Source: Gammaproteobacteria bacterium (GTDB taxonomy: Bacteria; Pseudomonadota; Gammaproteobacteria; Steroidobacterales; GCA-2729495). Taken from it: DNA of 64,000 nucleotides. The position numbers and the translations under genes were made by a program. Within the stretch, counting starts at the first letter, position 1. Every line of letters begins with the position of its first letter. The DNA lies in NCBI GenBank assembly GCA_024229935.1, contig JAAERX010000094.1, positions 62,001 through 126,000 on the forward strand, given 5' to 3'. Positions 30,582-38,752 of this stretch are shown piece by piece. Below the pieces are notes generated by a model. It did no database searches. It was not told the DNA's origin and saw only the letters and a program-made list of their open reading frames with translations.

Positions 30582-31229
30582 TCAGGAAAGCCCCAACGTG
30601 CTTTTGAGGCGCGAATAAATCTCTTCAATATCGCCCTCGCCTTCTACCGTCTTGAGCAGACCTGCTGAACGATAAAACTCGATGAGTGGCTCAGTCTGTT
30701 CACGATAAACATTAAGACGTTTTGCAATGGTGTCTTCATTGTCATCAGCACGCTGAATCAATTCACCACCTGCCGCTGTCACTGCATCCATTTCTTCCTG
30801 CGATGAAAAATGGATGTTCAGCAATTTACCCGTCTTCGAGCAGGTGCGTCGCCCGGTGAGTCTTTTCATCAGAATATCGAGGTCGACGTTCAGGAGGACA
30901 GCCGCATCCAGGCTCTGACCTATATCCGCCAGCACCGGCTCAAGGTCTTTGGCCTGTTGAAGATTTCTTGGATAGCCATCCAGGATGAAACCGGTCTTAC
31001 AGTCATCCTGTGCCAACCGTTCCGCGATGATACCGAGCACGATATCGTCCGTGACGAGTTCACCAGCGTCCATCGCTGACTTAGCCCGCTGCCCGAGTTC
31101 ACTACCAGCAGCAACTGCGCCGCGTAACAAGTCACCGGTGGAAATCTGCTGCAAGCCGTAATCAGCCATTAATTTCTGTGCCTGGGTGCCTTTGCCGGAG
31201 CCTGGCGCCCCGAGGAATACAATTCTCAT
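30582..31229 (-). CDS. adk: adenylate kinase
   Basis: Interconverts ATP + AMP and 2 ADP. 215 residues. P-loop GAPGSGKGTQAQKL, AMP-binding region STGDLLRGAV and DGYPRNLQQA, and a long LID domain beginning TGRRTCSKTGKLLN; only some of the four LID cysteines that bind zinc in Gram-positive enzymes are present, as in other proteobacteria. Divergently arranged from pfp across a 200-base gap. Confidence 0.97.
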   Translation of the reverse strand: MRIVFLGAPGSGKGTQAQKLMADYGLQQISTGDLLRGAVAAGSELGQRAKSAMDAGELVTDDIVLGIIAERLAQDDCKTGFILDGYPRNLQQAKDLEPVLADIGQSLDAAVLLNVDLDILMKRLTGRRTCSKTGKLLNIHFSSQEEMDAVTAAGGELIQRADDNEDTIAKRLNVYREQTEPLIEFYRSAGLLKTVEGEGDIEEIYSRLKSTLGLS

Positions 31230-31370
31230 AGTTTCTGTCTGCTGACCTTATGTCCTATCGATAAGCCCGGAACACATTTTCTCCCTTAATGCACCGGACG
31301 CCAATGCCGCGTAAGCTAACGGTTCAACCCATACAGGTCAAACCCCTTCGAACTTAATACAACAGATAGT

Positions 31371-31394
31371 TGCCCCAAGGCTCTAGCTGGGGCA
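31371..31394 (+). repeat. hairpin in the pfp leader
   Basis: TGCCCCA (31371-31377) and TGGGGCA (31388-31394) form a perfect 7-bp stem with a 10-base loop, 37 bases before the pfp start. No T-run follows, so it is not a terminator. It may be a leader structure or an operator dyad. Confidence 0.4.
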
Positions 31395-31430
31395 GTATGC
31401 GGCGGCAGCTTTAACAAGAAAAACATAGTT

Positions 31431-32696
31431 ATGTCACTCAAAAAGAACGCTTTTTACGCCCAATCAGGTGGTGTCACCGCCGTTATTAATGCCAGTGCCT
31501 GTGGGGTTATCGAAACCGCACGCAAACACAAGAGCAAAATTGGCAAGCTTTATGCGGGTCGCAATGGCATCATTGGCGCACTCACCGAAGATATGATCGA
31601 CACCGGCAAGGAAAGCACTAAAGCTATTGCAGCTTTGCGCCACACGCCTGGTGGTGCCTTTGGCTCTGCTCGATACAAACTCAAAAGTCTTGAAGAAAAC
31701 CGTGCGGAATATGAACGTCTGATTGAAGTCTTCCGGGCACATAATATAGGCTATTTTTTCTATAACGGTGGTGGCGACTCTGCTGACACCTGCTACAAAG
31801 TTTCTCAGCTATCCAAAGAACTGGGGTTCCCAGTGCAGGCTATCCATGTACCCAAAACGGTAGATAACGACCTACCCATTACCGATACCTGCCCTGGCTT
31901 CGGTTCAGTAGCCAAATATATTGCTGTCTCAACTCAGGAGGCCGCTCTCGATGTCGCCTCTATGGCACGCACCTCCACCAAGGTCTTTGTACTTGAAGTC
32001 ATGGGCCGTCATGCAGGCTGGATTGCAGCTGCTGGTGGCCTTGCTGGTCAGACACGCAATGATGCCCCACACATCATCCTCTTTCCTGAAGTACCTTTTA
32101 ATAAGAACGCCTTCCTTAAGCGTGTAAAAGAGTGCGTGCGTGACAATGAATACTGTGTGGTCATTGTCAGTGAGGGCGCTGCTTATAAAGACGGCACCTT
32201 TCTCGCCGATGCCGGTACCACAGATGCATTTGGTCACAAGCAACTCGGTGGCGTAGCGCAGGTTGTAGCCCAAATGGTAAGAGATGAACTGGGCTTTAAA
32301 TACCACTATGCCCTGGCAGACTATCTGCAGCGCTCTGCCCGCCATATTGCATCCAAAACTGATGTTGAACAGGCCTATGCTGTTGGCAAAGCAGCTGTAG
32401 AGATGGCTCTGGCAGGTGCAAATTCAGTGATGCCTGCTATTATCCGCAAGTCGGACAAGCCCTATAAATGGACCATTGAGAAGGCTCCGCTTAGCCGGGT
32501 GGCCAATAAAGAAAAAATGATGCCCAAACGCTTCATAACCAAGGATGGCTTTGGTATTACAGCTGCCTGTCGGCGCTATCTGGAGCCTCTTATTAAGGGT
32601 GAAGATTACCCACCGTACAAGGACGGTTTACCTAAATACGTCACGCTCAAAGGCGTTTCGGTCACGAAAAAGCTAAAAACCGATTTTGTGGTATGA
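31431..32696 (+). CDS. pfp: PPi-dependent 6-phosphofructokinase
   Basis: Phosphorylates fructose 6-phosphate reversibly using pyrophosphate. 421 residues. The phosphoryl-donor motif reads GGGDSADT, with Asp where ATP-using enzymes have Gly (GGDGS), and the catalytic segment is PKTVDNDLPITDT with Lys before Thr, both typical of PPi-type enzymes. MGRHAGWIAA is the substrate-binding stretch. It is followed by the membrane pyrophosphatase gene with no terminator between, which fits a shared use of PPi; I recall the same pairing in methanotrophs. Dependence on PPi is inferred from motifs. Confidence 0.9.
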   Translation: MSLKKNAFYAQSGGVTAVINASACGVIETARKHKSKIGKLYAGRNGIIGALTEDMIDTGKESTKAIAALRHTPGGAFGSARYKLKSLEENRAEYERLIEVFRAHNIGYFFYNGGGDSADTCYKVSQLSKELGFPVQAIHVPKTVDNDLPITDTCPGFGSVAKYIAVSTQEAALDVASMARTSTKVFVLEVMGRHAGWIAAAGGLAGQTRNDAPHIILFPEVPFNKNAFLKRVKECVRDNEYCVVIVSEGAAYKDGTFLADAGTTDAFGHKQLGGVAQVVAQMVRDELGFKYHYALADYLQRSARHIASKTDVEQAYAVGKAAVEMALAGANSVMPAIIRKSDKPYKWTIEKAPLSRVANKEKMMPKRFITKDGFGITAACRRYLEPLIKGEDYPPYKDGLPKYVTLKGVSVTKKLKTDFVV

Positions 32697-32778
32697 TGCG
32701 CGCGCTTTCGATACCGGACTGCGGACGCAAGTCTTTATAACCGTGCGGTCGGCAAGTACCAAAAAGACAAATTTCATT

Positions 32779-32865
32779 CGGTGGGAGGATTCCGAACGCG
32801 TTCTACATAGCTAACGTGCAGCCTATCGCACCTTGCAGCCCTGTGTGCCGCATCCTCTCCCGCCG
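32779..32865 (+). promoter_or_regulatory. candidate structured leader of hppA
   Basis: CGGTGGGAGGAT (32779-32790) can pair with ATCCTC (32852-32857) and CCGCCG (32860-32865), a 12-bp stem with a 2-base bulge and one wobble, enclosing about 60 bases that contain a GTGC/GCAC mini-hairpin. The 3' arm ends 28 bases before the hppA ATG. No known riboswitch class was recognised; in particular the fluoride motif was not seen. Confidence 0.35.
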
Positions 32866-32892
32866 GAAAACAATGACGGAGTAACAATCAAT

Positions 32893-35028
32893 ATGTCAGT
32901 TGCAATTATCCTGGTCCTGTCCCTTTTCGGACTCATTGTGGCCTTTTACTACTCGCGCTCGGTCAACCGCGTTGCGATCGATATGGGTGTTGAAGACACC
33001 GACACACGCAGCAAACTGCGCAAGATTCATGCGGCGATTGCCGAAGGAGCAATGGCGTTCCTCAAGCAGGAATACAAGTTCATGGCCATCTTCATGGTCC
33101 TGTTCGGCATCGTCATCGCCCTCCTGATCGATGATCACCACACCGAGAACGTCAATGAAGGCATCTACACAGCCGTCGCGTTCATTTTCGGCGCGATCAT
33201 CTCAGTCGCCAGTGGCTACATTGGCATGAAGATCGCGACCGCGGGCAACGTTCGCACGACGGTCTCAGCCAACCAGTCGCTCTCCAGCGCGTTCAATCTC
33301 GCGCTGCACTCCGGTGCTGTTATGGGCTTCGCGCTGGTCAGCTTAGCCTCGCTTGGCATGCTGCTGATCTACCTCGGCCTCAAATATGTACTGCCGAATG
33401 ATCTGCCACCGCACGTATTGATGGAAGTGATTGCAGGCTTCGGCCTTGGCGGCTCTTCCATTGCGCTGTTCGCGCGCGTGGGCGGCGGCATCTTCACGAA
33501 AGCAGCCGATGTGGGCGCCGACCTCGTTGGCAAGGTCGAGGCGGGAATTCCGGAAGACGATCCGCGTAACCCGGCCGTTATCGCTGACAACGTCGGTGAC
33601 AACGTCGGTGACGTTGCTGGTATGGGTGCTGACCTCTTCGGCTCCTGTGCAGAGAGCACCTGCGCGGCTATGGTCATCAGCGCGATTGCCTTCGGTGGCA
33701 ACGTTGATGCGCTGCTGTACCCAATTGTCATCTCAGCAATCGGCATTCCGGTCAGCCTGATCTCAATTATGCTGATTCGCGTCACCACCGAAGCCCAGGT
33801 GGGCCCAGCGCTGAAACGTATGCTGATCATATCGAGCGCCATTATGGCCGTTGTCATGTACTTCGTGACCGACATGCTGGTGCCAGCAGCGTTTGTAATC
33901 GCCGGCGACAACTATACCTCCCTCGGCGTATACCTGTGCTTCCTGACTGGACTGATCGCCGGCCTCATCGTGGGCCTACTCACCGAGTACTACACGTCAG
34001 ATGCCTACAGTCCCGTTCGTGAAGTGGCTGAGTCCTGCCAGACCGGTGCCGCGACCAACATCATTTTTGGACTGGCACTTGGTTACAAGAGTGCCGTTGG
34101 TCCTTATCTCGCAATCGGCCTTGCCATCTACATTCCGTGGTTGCTGGCCGGCATGTACGGTGTGGCCATTGCCTCGCTCGGCATGCTGGGCACGCTGGTC
34201 ATCGCGCTGACGATTGACGCCTACGGCCCGGTGGCTGACAACGCCGGCGGGATCGCCGAGATGGCCGGCATGCCGGAACATGTACGCGAGCGCACAGACG
34301 TCCTGGACTCAGCCGGTAACACCACCGCCGCCATGGGTAAGGGCTTCGCGATTGGCGCTGCCATTTTGACGTCGCTCGCCCTGTTCGGCGCGTTCCTGAC
34401 GCGTGCCGATCTGCTGCTAAAAGAACAGGATCCGAGCTCGGATCTGCTCGGCTCGATCAACCTGCTCGACCCGATGGTCTTCACCGGCCTGTTCATCGGT
34501 GCCGTATTGCCGGCACTGTTCTCGGCCATGACGATGAAATCAGTCGGTGCAGCCGCGTTTAAAATGATCGAGGAAGTGCGGCGTCAGTTCCGCGACATTC
34601 CGGGCATCATGGAAGGCAAAGGCGAACCTGATTACGCACAGTGCGTTGCGATCTCGACGCAGGCTGCCGTTCGCGAAATGATTGCGCCCGGCATCCTTAT
34701 CCTCGGTGCACCGCTTGCCACCGGGTTCCTGTTCGGTATCGAGGCCACGGCCGGTCTGCTGGCCGGCTCGCTGGTCGCCGGCGGCGTGCTTGCGATCTCG
34801 GCGTCAAACTCGGGCGGCGCCTGGGACAACGCCAAGAAATACATCGAAGCCGGCAATCTCGGTGGCAAGGGCACCGACGTTCACAAGGCAGCGGTGGTTG
34901 GCGATACGGTGGGTGATCCTCTGAAGGACACATCCGGCCCATCGCTGAATATCCTGATTAAGTTGTCGGCCATTCTGTCGCTCGTCTTCGTACCGTTCTT
35001 CGTACAGTACGGTGGCATCCTGGTGTAG
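32893..35028 (+). CDS. hppA: membrane-bound proton (or sodium)-translocating pyrophosphatase
   Basis: Couples PPi hydrolysis to ion export across the inner membrane. 711 residues, about 16 transmembrane helices. The substrate signature [20 protein letters not shown] and [19 protein letters not shown] are intact, as is the C-terminal [29 protein letters not shown] carries Ala at the position that separates K+-dependent (Ala) from K+-independent (Lys) enzymes, so K+ dependence is predicted. Proton versus sodium transport is not settled. ACGGAG 12 bases before ATG 32893 is the likely ribosome binding site. Codons are strikingly G/C-ending compared with both neighbours. Confidence 0.96.
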   Translation: MSVAIILVLSLFGLIVAFYYSRSVNRVAIDMGVEDTDTRSKLRKIHAAIAEGAMAFLKQEYKFMAIFMVLFGIVIALLIDDHHTENVNEGIYTAVAFIFGAIISVASGYIGMKIATAGNVRTTVSANQSLSSAFNLALHSGAVMGFALVSLASLGMLLIYLGLKYVLPNDLPPHVLMEVIAGFGLGGSSIALFARVGGGIFTKAADVGADLVGKVEAGIPEDDPRNPAVIADNVGDNVGDVAGMGADLFGSCAESTCAAMVISAIAFGGNVDALLYPIVISAIGIPVSLISIMLIRVTTEAQVGPALKRMLIISSAIMAVVMYFVTDMLVPAAFVIAGDNYTSLGVYLCFLTGLIAGLIVGLLTEYYTSDAYSPVREVAESCQTGAATNIIFGLALGYKSAVGPYLAIGLAIYIPWLLAGMYGVAIASLGMLGTLVIALTIDAYGPVADNAGGIAEMAGMPEHVRERTDVLDSAGNTTAAMGKGFAIGAAILTSLALFGAFLTRADLLLKEQDPSSDLLGSINLLDPMVFTGLFIGAVLPALFSAMTMKSVGAAAFKMIEEVRRQFRDIPGIMEGKGEPDYAQCVAISTQAAVREMIAPGILILGAPLATGFLFGIEATAGLLAGSLVAGGVLAISASNSGGAWDNAKKYIEAGNLGGKGTDVHKAAVVGDTVGDPLKDTSGPSLNILIKLSAILSLVFVPFFVQYGGILV

Positions 35029-35147
35029 TTCATGTAGGAGCGACGCCTTCGGAACCAAAAAGGCCCCGCTTCGGCGGGGCTTTTTTTCTATAGTTCATCG
35101 GGCTGCTGGACGCCCTTCGGAATCAAAAAAGCCAGACTGCGGCGGGG
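35028..35147 (+). repeat. imperfect tandem duplication of the hppA 3' flank
   Basis: Copy 1 (35028-35079) and copy 2 (35093-35147) both run GTTCAT, an ACGCC(C)TTCGGAA block, a CAAAAA run and GGCGGGG, with a period of about 65 bases. Copy 1 holds the functional terminator; copy 2 has lost the complementary arm. It looks like a decayed duplication, perhaps from insertion or recombination behind hppA. Confidence 0.55.
35059..35087 (+). terminator. intrinsic terminator after hppA
   Basis: GCCCCGC (35063-35069) and GCGGGGC (35074-35080) form a perfect stem closed by a stable TTCG tetraloop and followed by seven T residues; an A run on the 5' side extends it. It ends the pfp-hppA unit. Confidence 0.92.
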
Positions 35148-35383
35148 ATAGGAATAACGGTTCCAACCAGATAACCACTGATGCCAACAAAGCTCACAAT
35201 ATTAAGCTGATAAGCGCTCAACCCGCCGTCGCAGCCCTCCAGGTTGTCGCAAGAGAGCTCTCCTGGTCCGGAGGCCACAAGGTCCCACAGGTTGGGCCCA
35301 CTGCCGGGACTAAAACTGCTGAGATAATATTTCCTGTTTTATCAAAACCTGATTCATGAGGCATCAGAGGCTACAATCATATT
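35148..35383. other. intergenic stretch before the glycan island
   Basis: Together with the terminator and duplicated flank this makes a 355-base gene-free gap. This part has no open frame with coding character. It includes a 10-bp palindrome GAGAGCTCTC around 35250. No promoter for the downstream glycosyltransferase was recognised. Confidence 0.4.
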
Positions 35384-36283
35384 ATGCTCACACTTAGCGT
35401 AATTTTTGCCCGTGCTTTCAACCGGCGCTTCCGGGTCGTAGGGGATAAACATCCCTTCTACGCAAAGCTTTATGCCAACAGATACCGCTGGCTACAGCTC
35501 AACAACCTGAAAGTCTCTCCACGTATTCTCAGAACTATCGTACAAAAACGACAGCTGGTTGATAACTTCGAGTTAAGCTACAACAAACAGCTTGCAGTAA
35601 TCATACCGCTACGCAACCGCGACGCTCATCTCAAACAACTGATCCCGTGTTTGCAGGAAAAATTACAAAGTGAAGGGATGCCTTACAGCATCTTCGTAGC
35701 AGAACAGTGTGACCGGCAGTTATTTAATAGAGGGCGCCTTATGAATGCCGCTGTTGAACTGGCCGGGGACACTTTTGATTACTACTGCTTTCATGATGTC
35801 GACTTGCTACCTACTGACTGCACCTACGGTCACCCTTCCGTGCCGCTCCGCCTCTACGCGAAAATTATGGCCAATGGTGACGAACGCAAAGTTTCCAGCA
35901 TCGGTTTTGGCGGTATAGTCTCTGTGCCCAGAAAAGATTTCATCGCCGCCAACGGCTTCAGCAATAACTTCTGGCACTGGGGTAAGGAAGATGACAACTT
36001 TCTATTGCGGTTACTGCTCACCGGACACAATCCGATGATAGACACCAAAGGCAGGTTCACAGAGATAGACAACTCCAGTAACCGCTACAAAGTTTTTTTT
36101 GAGGGCGTTTTGTTAGAAGACGAAGCGAAAGGTAAGGCCTACACTGAACGCAATAAAAAATACCAGTACCGGGTCGCCCGCGGCCTGATACCGCCCGTTG
36201 ACGAGGGTCTGTCCACCATTAATTACGAACTGTTAGATAAAACGGAAAATGCCGACTACACTCACTTTCGTATAAAGCTTTAG
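35384..36283 (+). CDS. beta-1,4-galactosyltransferase-like glycosyltransferase (GT7 type)
   Basis: 299-residue GT-A enzyme resembling the animal beta-1,4-galactosyltransferase family. Features in order: AVIIPLRNRD (71-80), FNRGRLMNAA (114-123), the metal-binding HDVDLLP (137-143), GFGGIVSVPRKDF (174-186) and WHWGKEDDNF (197-206); the last two correspond to the GG...F and WGWGGEDDD signatures of GT7. No signal or membrane segment, so it works in the cytoplasm on a lipid- or sugar-linked acceptor. First gene of the glycan island. Donor is probably a UDP-sugar (inference). Confidence 0.83.
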   Translation: MLTLSVIFARAFNRRFRVVGDKHPFYAKLYANRYRWLQLNNLKVSPRILRTIVQKRQLVDNFELSYNKQLAVIIPLRNRDAHLKQLIPCLQEKLQSEGMPYSIFVAEQCDRQLFNRGRLMNAAVELAGDTFDYYCFHDVDLLPTDCTYGHPSVPLRLYAKIMANGDERKVSSIGFGGIVSVPRKDFIAANGFSNNFWHWGKEDDNFLLRLLLTGHNPMIDTKGRFTEIDNSSNRYKVFFEGVLLEDEAKGKAYTERNKKYQYRVARGLIPPVDEGLSTINYELLDKTENADYTHFRIKL

Positions 36284-36293
36284 TTAACCCTTC

Positions 36294-36836
36294 ATGACAA
36301 TTCGGCAACAGCTCTTTCAAAATACGCAATCCTCTTTGGCAGATCTATTGAGCAGGGAGCGCGGCAATGTCACCGGCGTGCAGATGCCCTGGGGAGTAAC
36401 ACTCTATGGCCAACGACTGGACTACGGACACAGTGCCCGGTCAGTGCTGCGAATGGCATGGCGCGAAGGCACCCGGTTTACCGACGCTGAAGTTCATGAG
36501 GCCATTGTTCCCCCGCCCGGAGAAACCATCACACTCAAAGGCCGCTTACTGCACTTCACCCACCGTGACTACGGACATGCGATGCATAAAAATGCTGAGT
36601 ACGCATGGCTTGGTAGCCAGAAATACTTTCGCAAAGGTAAACGTTGCCATAGTTTGGTAAGCGCTCTGCTCCGTTCTATTTGGACTTTTATTCTTATCTA
36701 CATGCTGCGGGGTGGTTTCCTCGACGGTTCAGTAGGTTTCCTCACCGCTGTGAACTATACGCAGAATAACTTCAACAAATATGCCGGCCTGTGGACGTTG
36801 ACTAGAATGGAAAAGCTAAAAAACAGACAGAGTTAA
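36294..36836 (+). CDS. GT2 (WaaE/KdtX-like) glycosyltransferase, C-terminal half only
   Basis: 180 residues aligning by eye with the second half of LPS-core GT2 enzymes: FTDAEVHEAIVP, the L..LLHFTHRDYGHAMHKNAEY-type segment, and the hydrophobic tail ILIYMLRGGFLDGSVGFLTA ending KYAGLWTL. The N-terminal GT-A nucleotide-binding half (the DGSTD-like and DxD motifs, about 80-100 residues) is absent, and only ten bases separate this gene from the previous one, so no missing exon-like remnant is present. Either a deletion relic or a truncated protein with a new role. Its ATG is intact. Confidence 0.7.
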   Translation: MTIRQQLFQNTQSSLADLLSRERGNVTGVQMPWGVTLYGQRLDYGHSARSVLRMAWREGTRFTDAEVHEAIVPPPGETITLKGRLLHFTHRDYGHAMHKNAEYAWLGSQKYFRKGKRCHSLVSALLRSIWTFILIYMLRGGFLDGSVGFLTAVNYTQNNFNKYAGLWTLTRMEKLKNRQS

Positions 36837-37032
36837 AGACCCAATGTTTGTCTGCAGCCCAGCGAAGCAATCATGCTGACGAAGCAAGCCGGCAACCAGG
36901 TCAATTCGACAGCAGAGCGCTTATTGAAATACTATAGTCATACACAGAGAAGCAGCAACATCCAACAAGGCTAATTGTCGTGCCTAAAGACTTGTATACG
37001 CACTAACCGCCAACACCTCCGGCATACAACTG

Positions 37033-37821
37033 ATGATAAAAAAACTATTAATCAAGGTTACCGGCAATCATTTTATGCAGCGACGCCTGCAAAAACGTGT
37101 CCGTAAAGCACAAGAACTCATGGGTATAGGTAGCGGGGAGGATGTGAGTTCAAGTGGGGAAGCCAGCGTATTTGAGACACTGAAACAATCGTCTGCAACC
37201 TCATATACTGTATTCGACATCGGGGCTAACCAAGGACAGTTTCTTAAGCTGACTCTTGATAACCTGCAGATGGACAAGCTGACTATCCATTGCTTTGAGC
37301 CGGGGGTTCAGACATTCAAAATGCTGAGTGATTCTGCTGTAAAGAATGAGCGAATCAAGTTGAACAACATTGGCATGGGTAATAAAAAATACGAGGCCAC
37401 ACTACATTTCGATGCCGCTGGCTCCGGGCTGGCTTCACTCACTAAACGACAGCTGGATCATTTTGACATTGAGATGAATGAATCGGAAACCGTCCGGATT
37501 GACACAATAGATAATTATTGTGCCGAAAATCAGATTACGCATATCGACCTCCTTAAAATAGACATCGAAGGCCATGAGTTAGACGCCCTGGAAGGAGCTT
37601 CCGGAATGTTCGCCAAACAGGCAATTGATACCGTTACTTTTGAATTTGGTGGCTGCAATATAGATACAAAAACTTATTTCAGGGATTTTTGGAACTTCTT
37701 TGTAAACTTAGACTTTAAGCTCTACCGAATTACCCCATCAGGGTACCTGTATGAAATTAATTCTTATAAAGAAATTCTTGAGCAGTTCAGAACATCTAAT
37801 TTTCTGGCGAAAAGAAACTAA
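37033..37821 (+). CDS. FkbM family methyltransferase (first of three)
   Basis: 262 residues. SAM motif I is TVFDIGANQGQF (59-70), followed by CFEPGVQTF and the family core THIDLLKIDIEGHELDALEGA. FkbM enzymes O-methylate sugars or polyketides; in polysaccharide loci they usually methylate a sugar hydroxyl. A basic N-terminal extension (1-35) precedes the domain. No close paralogue relation to the next two genes is obvious beyond the family motifs. Isolated by about 200 bases from the preceding gene. Confidence 0.88.
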   Translation: MIKKLLIKVTGNHFMQRRLQKRVRKAQELMGIGSGEDVSSSGEASVFETLKQSSATSYTVFDIGANQGQFLKLTLDNLQMDKLTIHCFEPGVQTFKMLSDSAVKNERIKLNNIGMGNKKYEATLHFDAAGSGLASLTKRQLDHFDIEMNESETVRIDTIDNYCAENQITHIDLLKIDIEGHELDALEGASGMFAKQAIDTVTFEFGGCNIDTKTYFRDFWNFFVNLDFKLYRITPSGYLYEINSYKEILEQFRTSNFLAKRN

Positions 37822-37976
37822 GCCGCTAAATTTGAATTTCGCACGTCCAGAATAGTTCAGAGTTAACACTATCAGTCACACCAACACTTCACCTAACAAA
37901 CAATAGTTTTTTTATCTCGCACATATTTAGCTCTTACAATCATGCGATACTCGCTGAGCAAAGGTTTGGAAACATA

Positions 37977-38717
37977 ATGGTCAGCATAAGAAAATACTTA
38001 AAGCAGCGTAAAGCTGCCACCCACTGGTCTGAGCAAGACCAAATAATGCTCGATTTTTATTCGCAGTTCATTTCAGCAGGCGACCTGGTCTTTGATATCG
38101 GCGCAAACGTAGGCAATCGAACTAAAATATTCCTCAAGATGAAGAATAAAGTCCTGGCTGTAGAGCCTCAGGACGACTGCCTTGAAATCCTTCACCGCTT
38201 CTATGGAAAGAACAGCGACCTTACTATTCTCGATAATGTAGTTGGGCCAAATGAAGGCGAAGCTGAGTTGATGATTAGCGATGCCAACACCCTGTCTACC
38301 CTCTCTCAGGACTGGATCCAGGACGTAAAAAACAGCGGTCGGTTTGCTGACTACTCCTGGAATGGCAGCAAAACAACCGGCATGAAGACCCTTGACCAAC
38401 TGATTAGCAAGTATGGCATTCCAGCTTTCATTAAAATTGATATCGAAGGTTTTGAATACGAAGCGCTCAAAGGATTAACTCAACCCGTAAATAATATATC
38501 GATAGAATTTACTCCGGAATGTCTTAAAACAACCATAAACTGTATTGACCATCTGGAATCACTTGCACAGGGAGCTTATAATCTTTCGCTTGATGAAAGC
38601 ATGCAATTCAAACTAGACGATTATGTATCGGCGGAAAAAATGAAAACCATCCTTTCAGACTACCAACAGGATACATCTGTATTTGGAGACTTTTATTACA
38701 AACCGCTAGAGAGTTAA
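37977..38717 (+). CDS. FkbM family methyltransferase (second of three)
   Basis: 246 residues. SAM motif I DLVFDIGANVGNRTK (36-50), AVEPQDDCLEIL, and IPAFIKIDIEGFEYEALKGL with IEFTPE after it. Complete domain. Probably methylates a sugar of the surface glycan made by the locus. The start (ATG 37977) comes right after a GGAAAC stretch at a suitable distance. Confidence 0.88.
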   Translation: MVSIRKYLKQRKAATHWSEQDQIMLDFYSQFISAGDLVFDIGANVGNRTKIFLKMKNKVLAVEPQDDCLEILHRFYGKNSDLTILDNVVGPNEGEAELMISDANTLSTLSQDWIQDVKNSGRFADYSWNGSKTTGMKTLDQLISKYGIPAFIKIDIEGFEYEALKGLTQPVNNISIEFTPECLKTTINCIDHLESLAQGAYNLSLDESMQFKLDDYVSAEKMKTILSDYQQDTSVFGDFYYKPLES

Positions 38718-38752
38718 CCTCCGGATCATCGATCAACATAAGGTAAACAAAA

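Noticed and set aside
33369-33911. Long open frame antisense to hppA
   Set aside because: Caused by the GC-rich codons of hppA; low-complexity translation with no recognisable motif.
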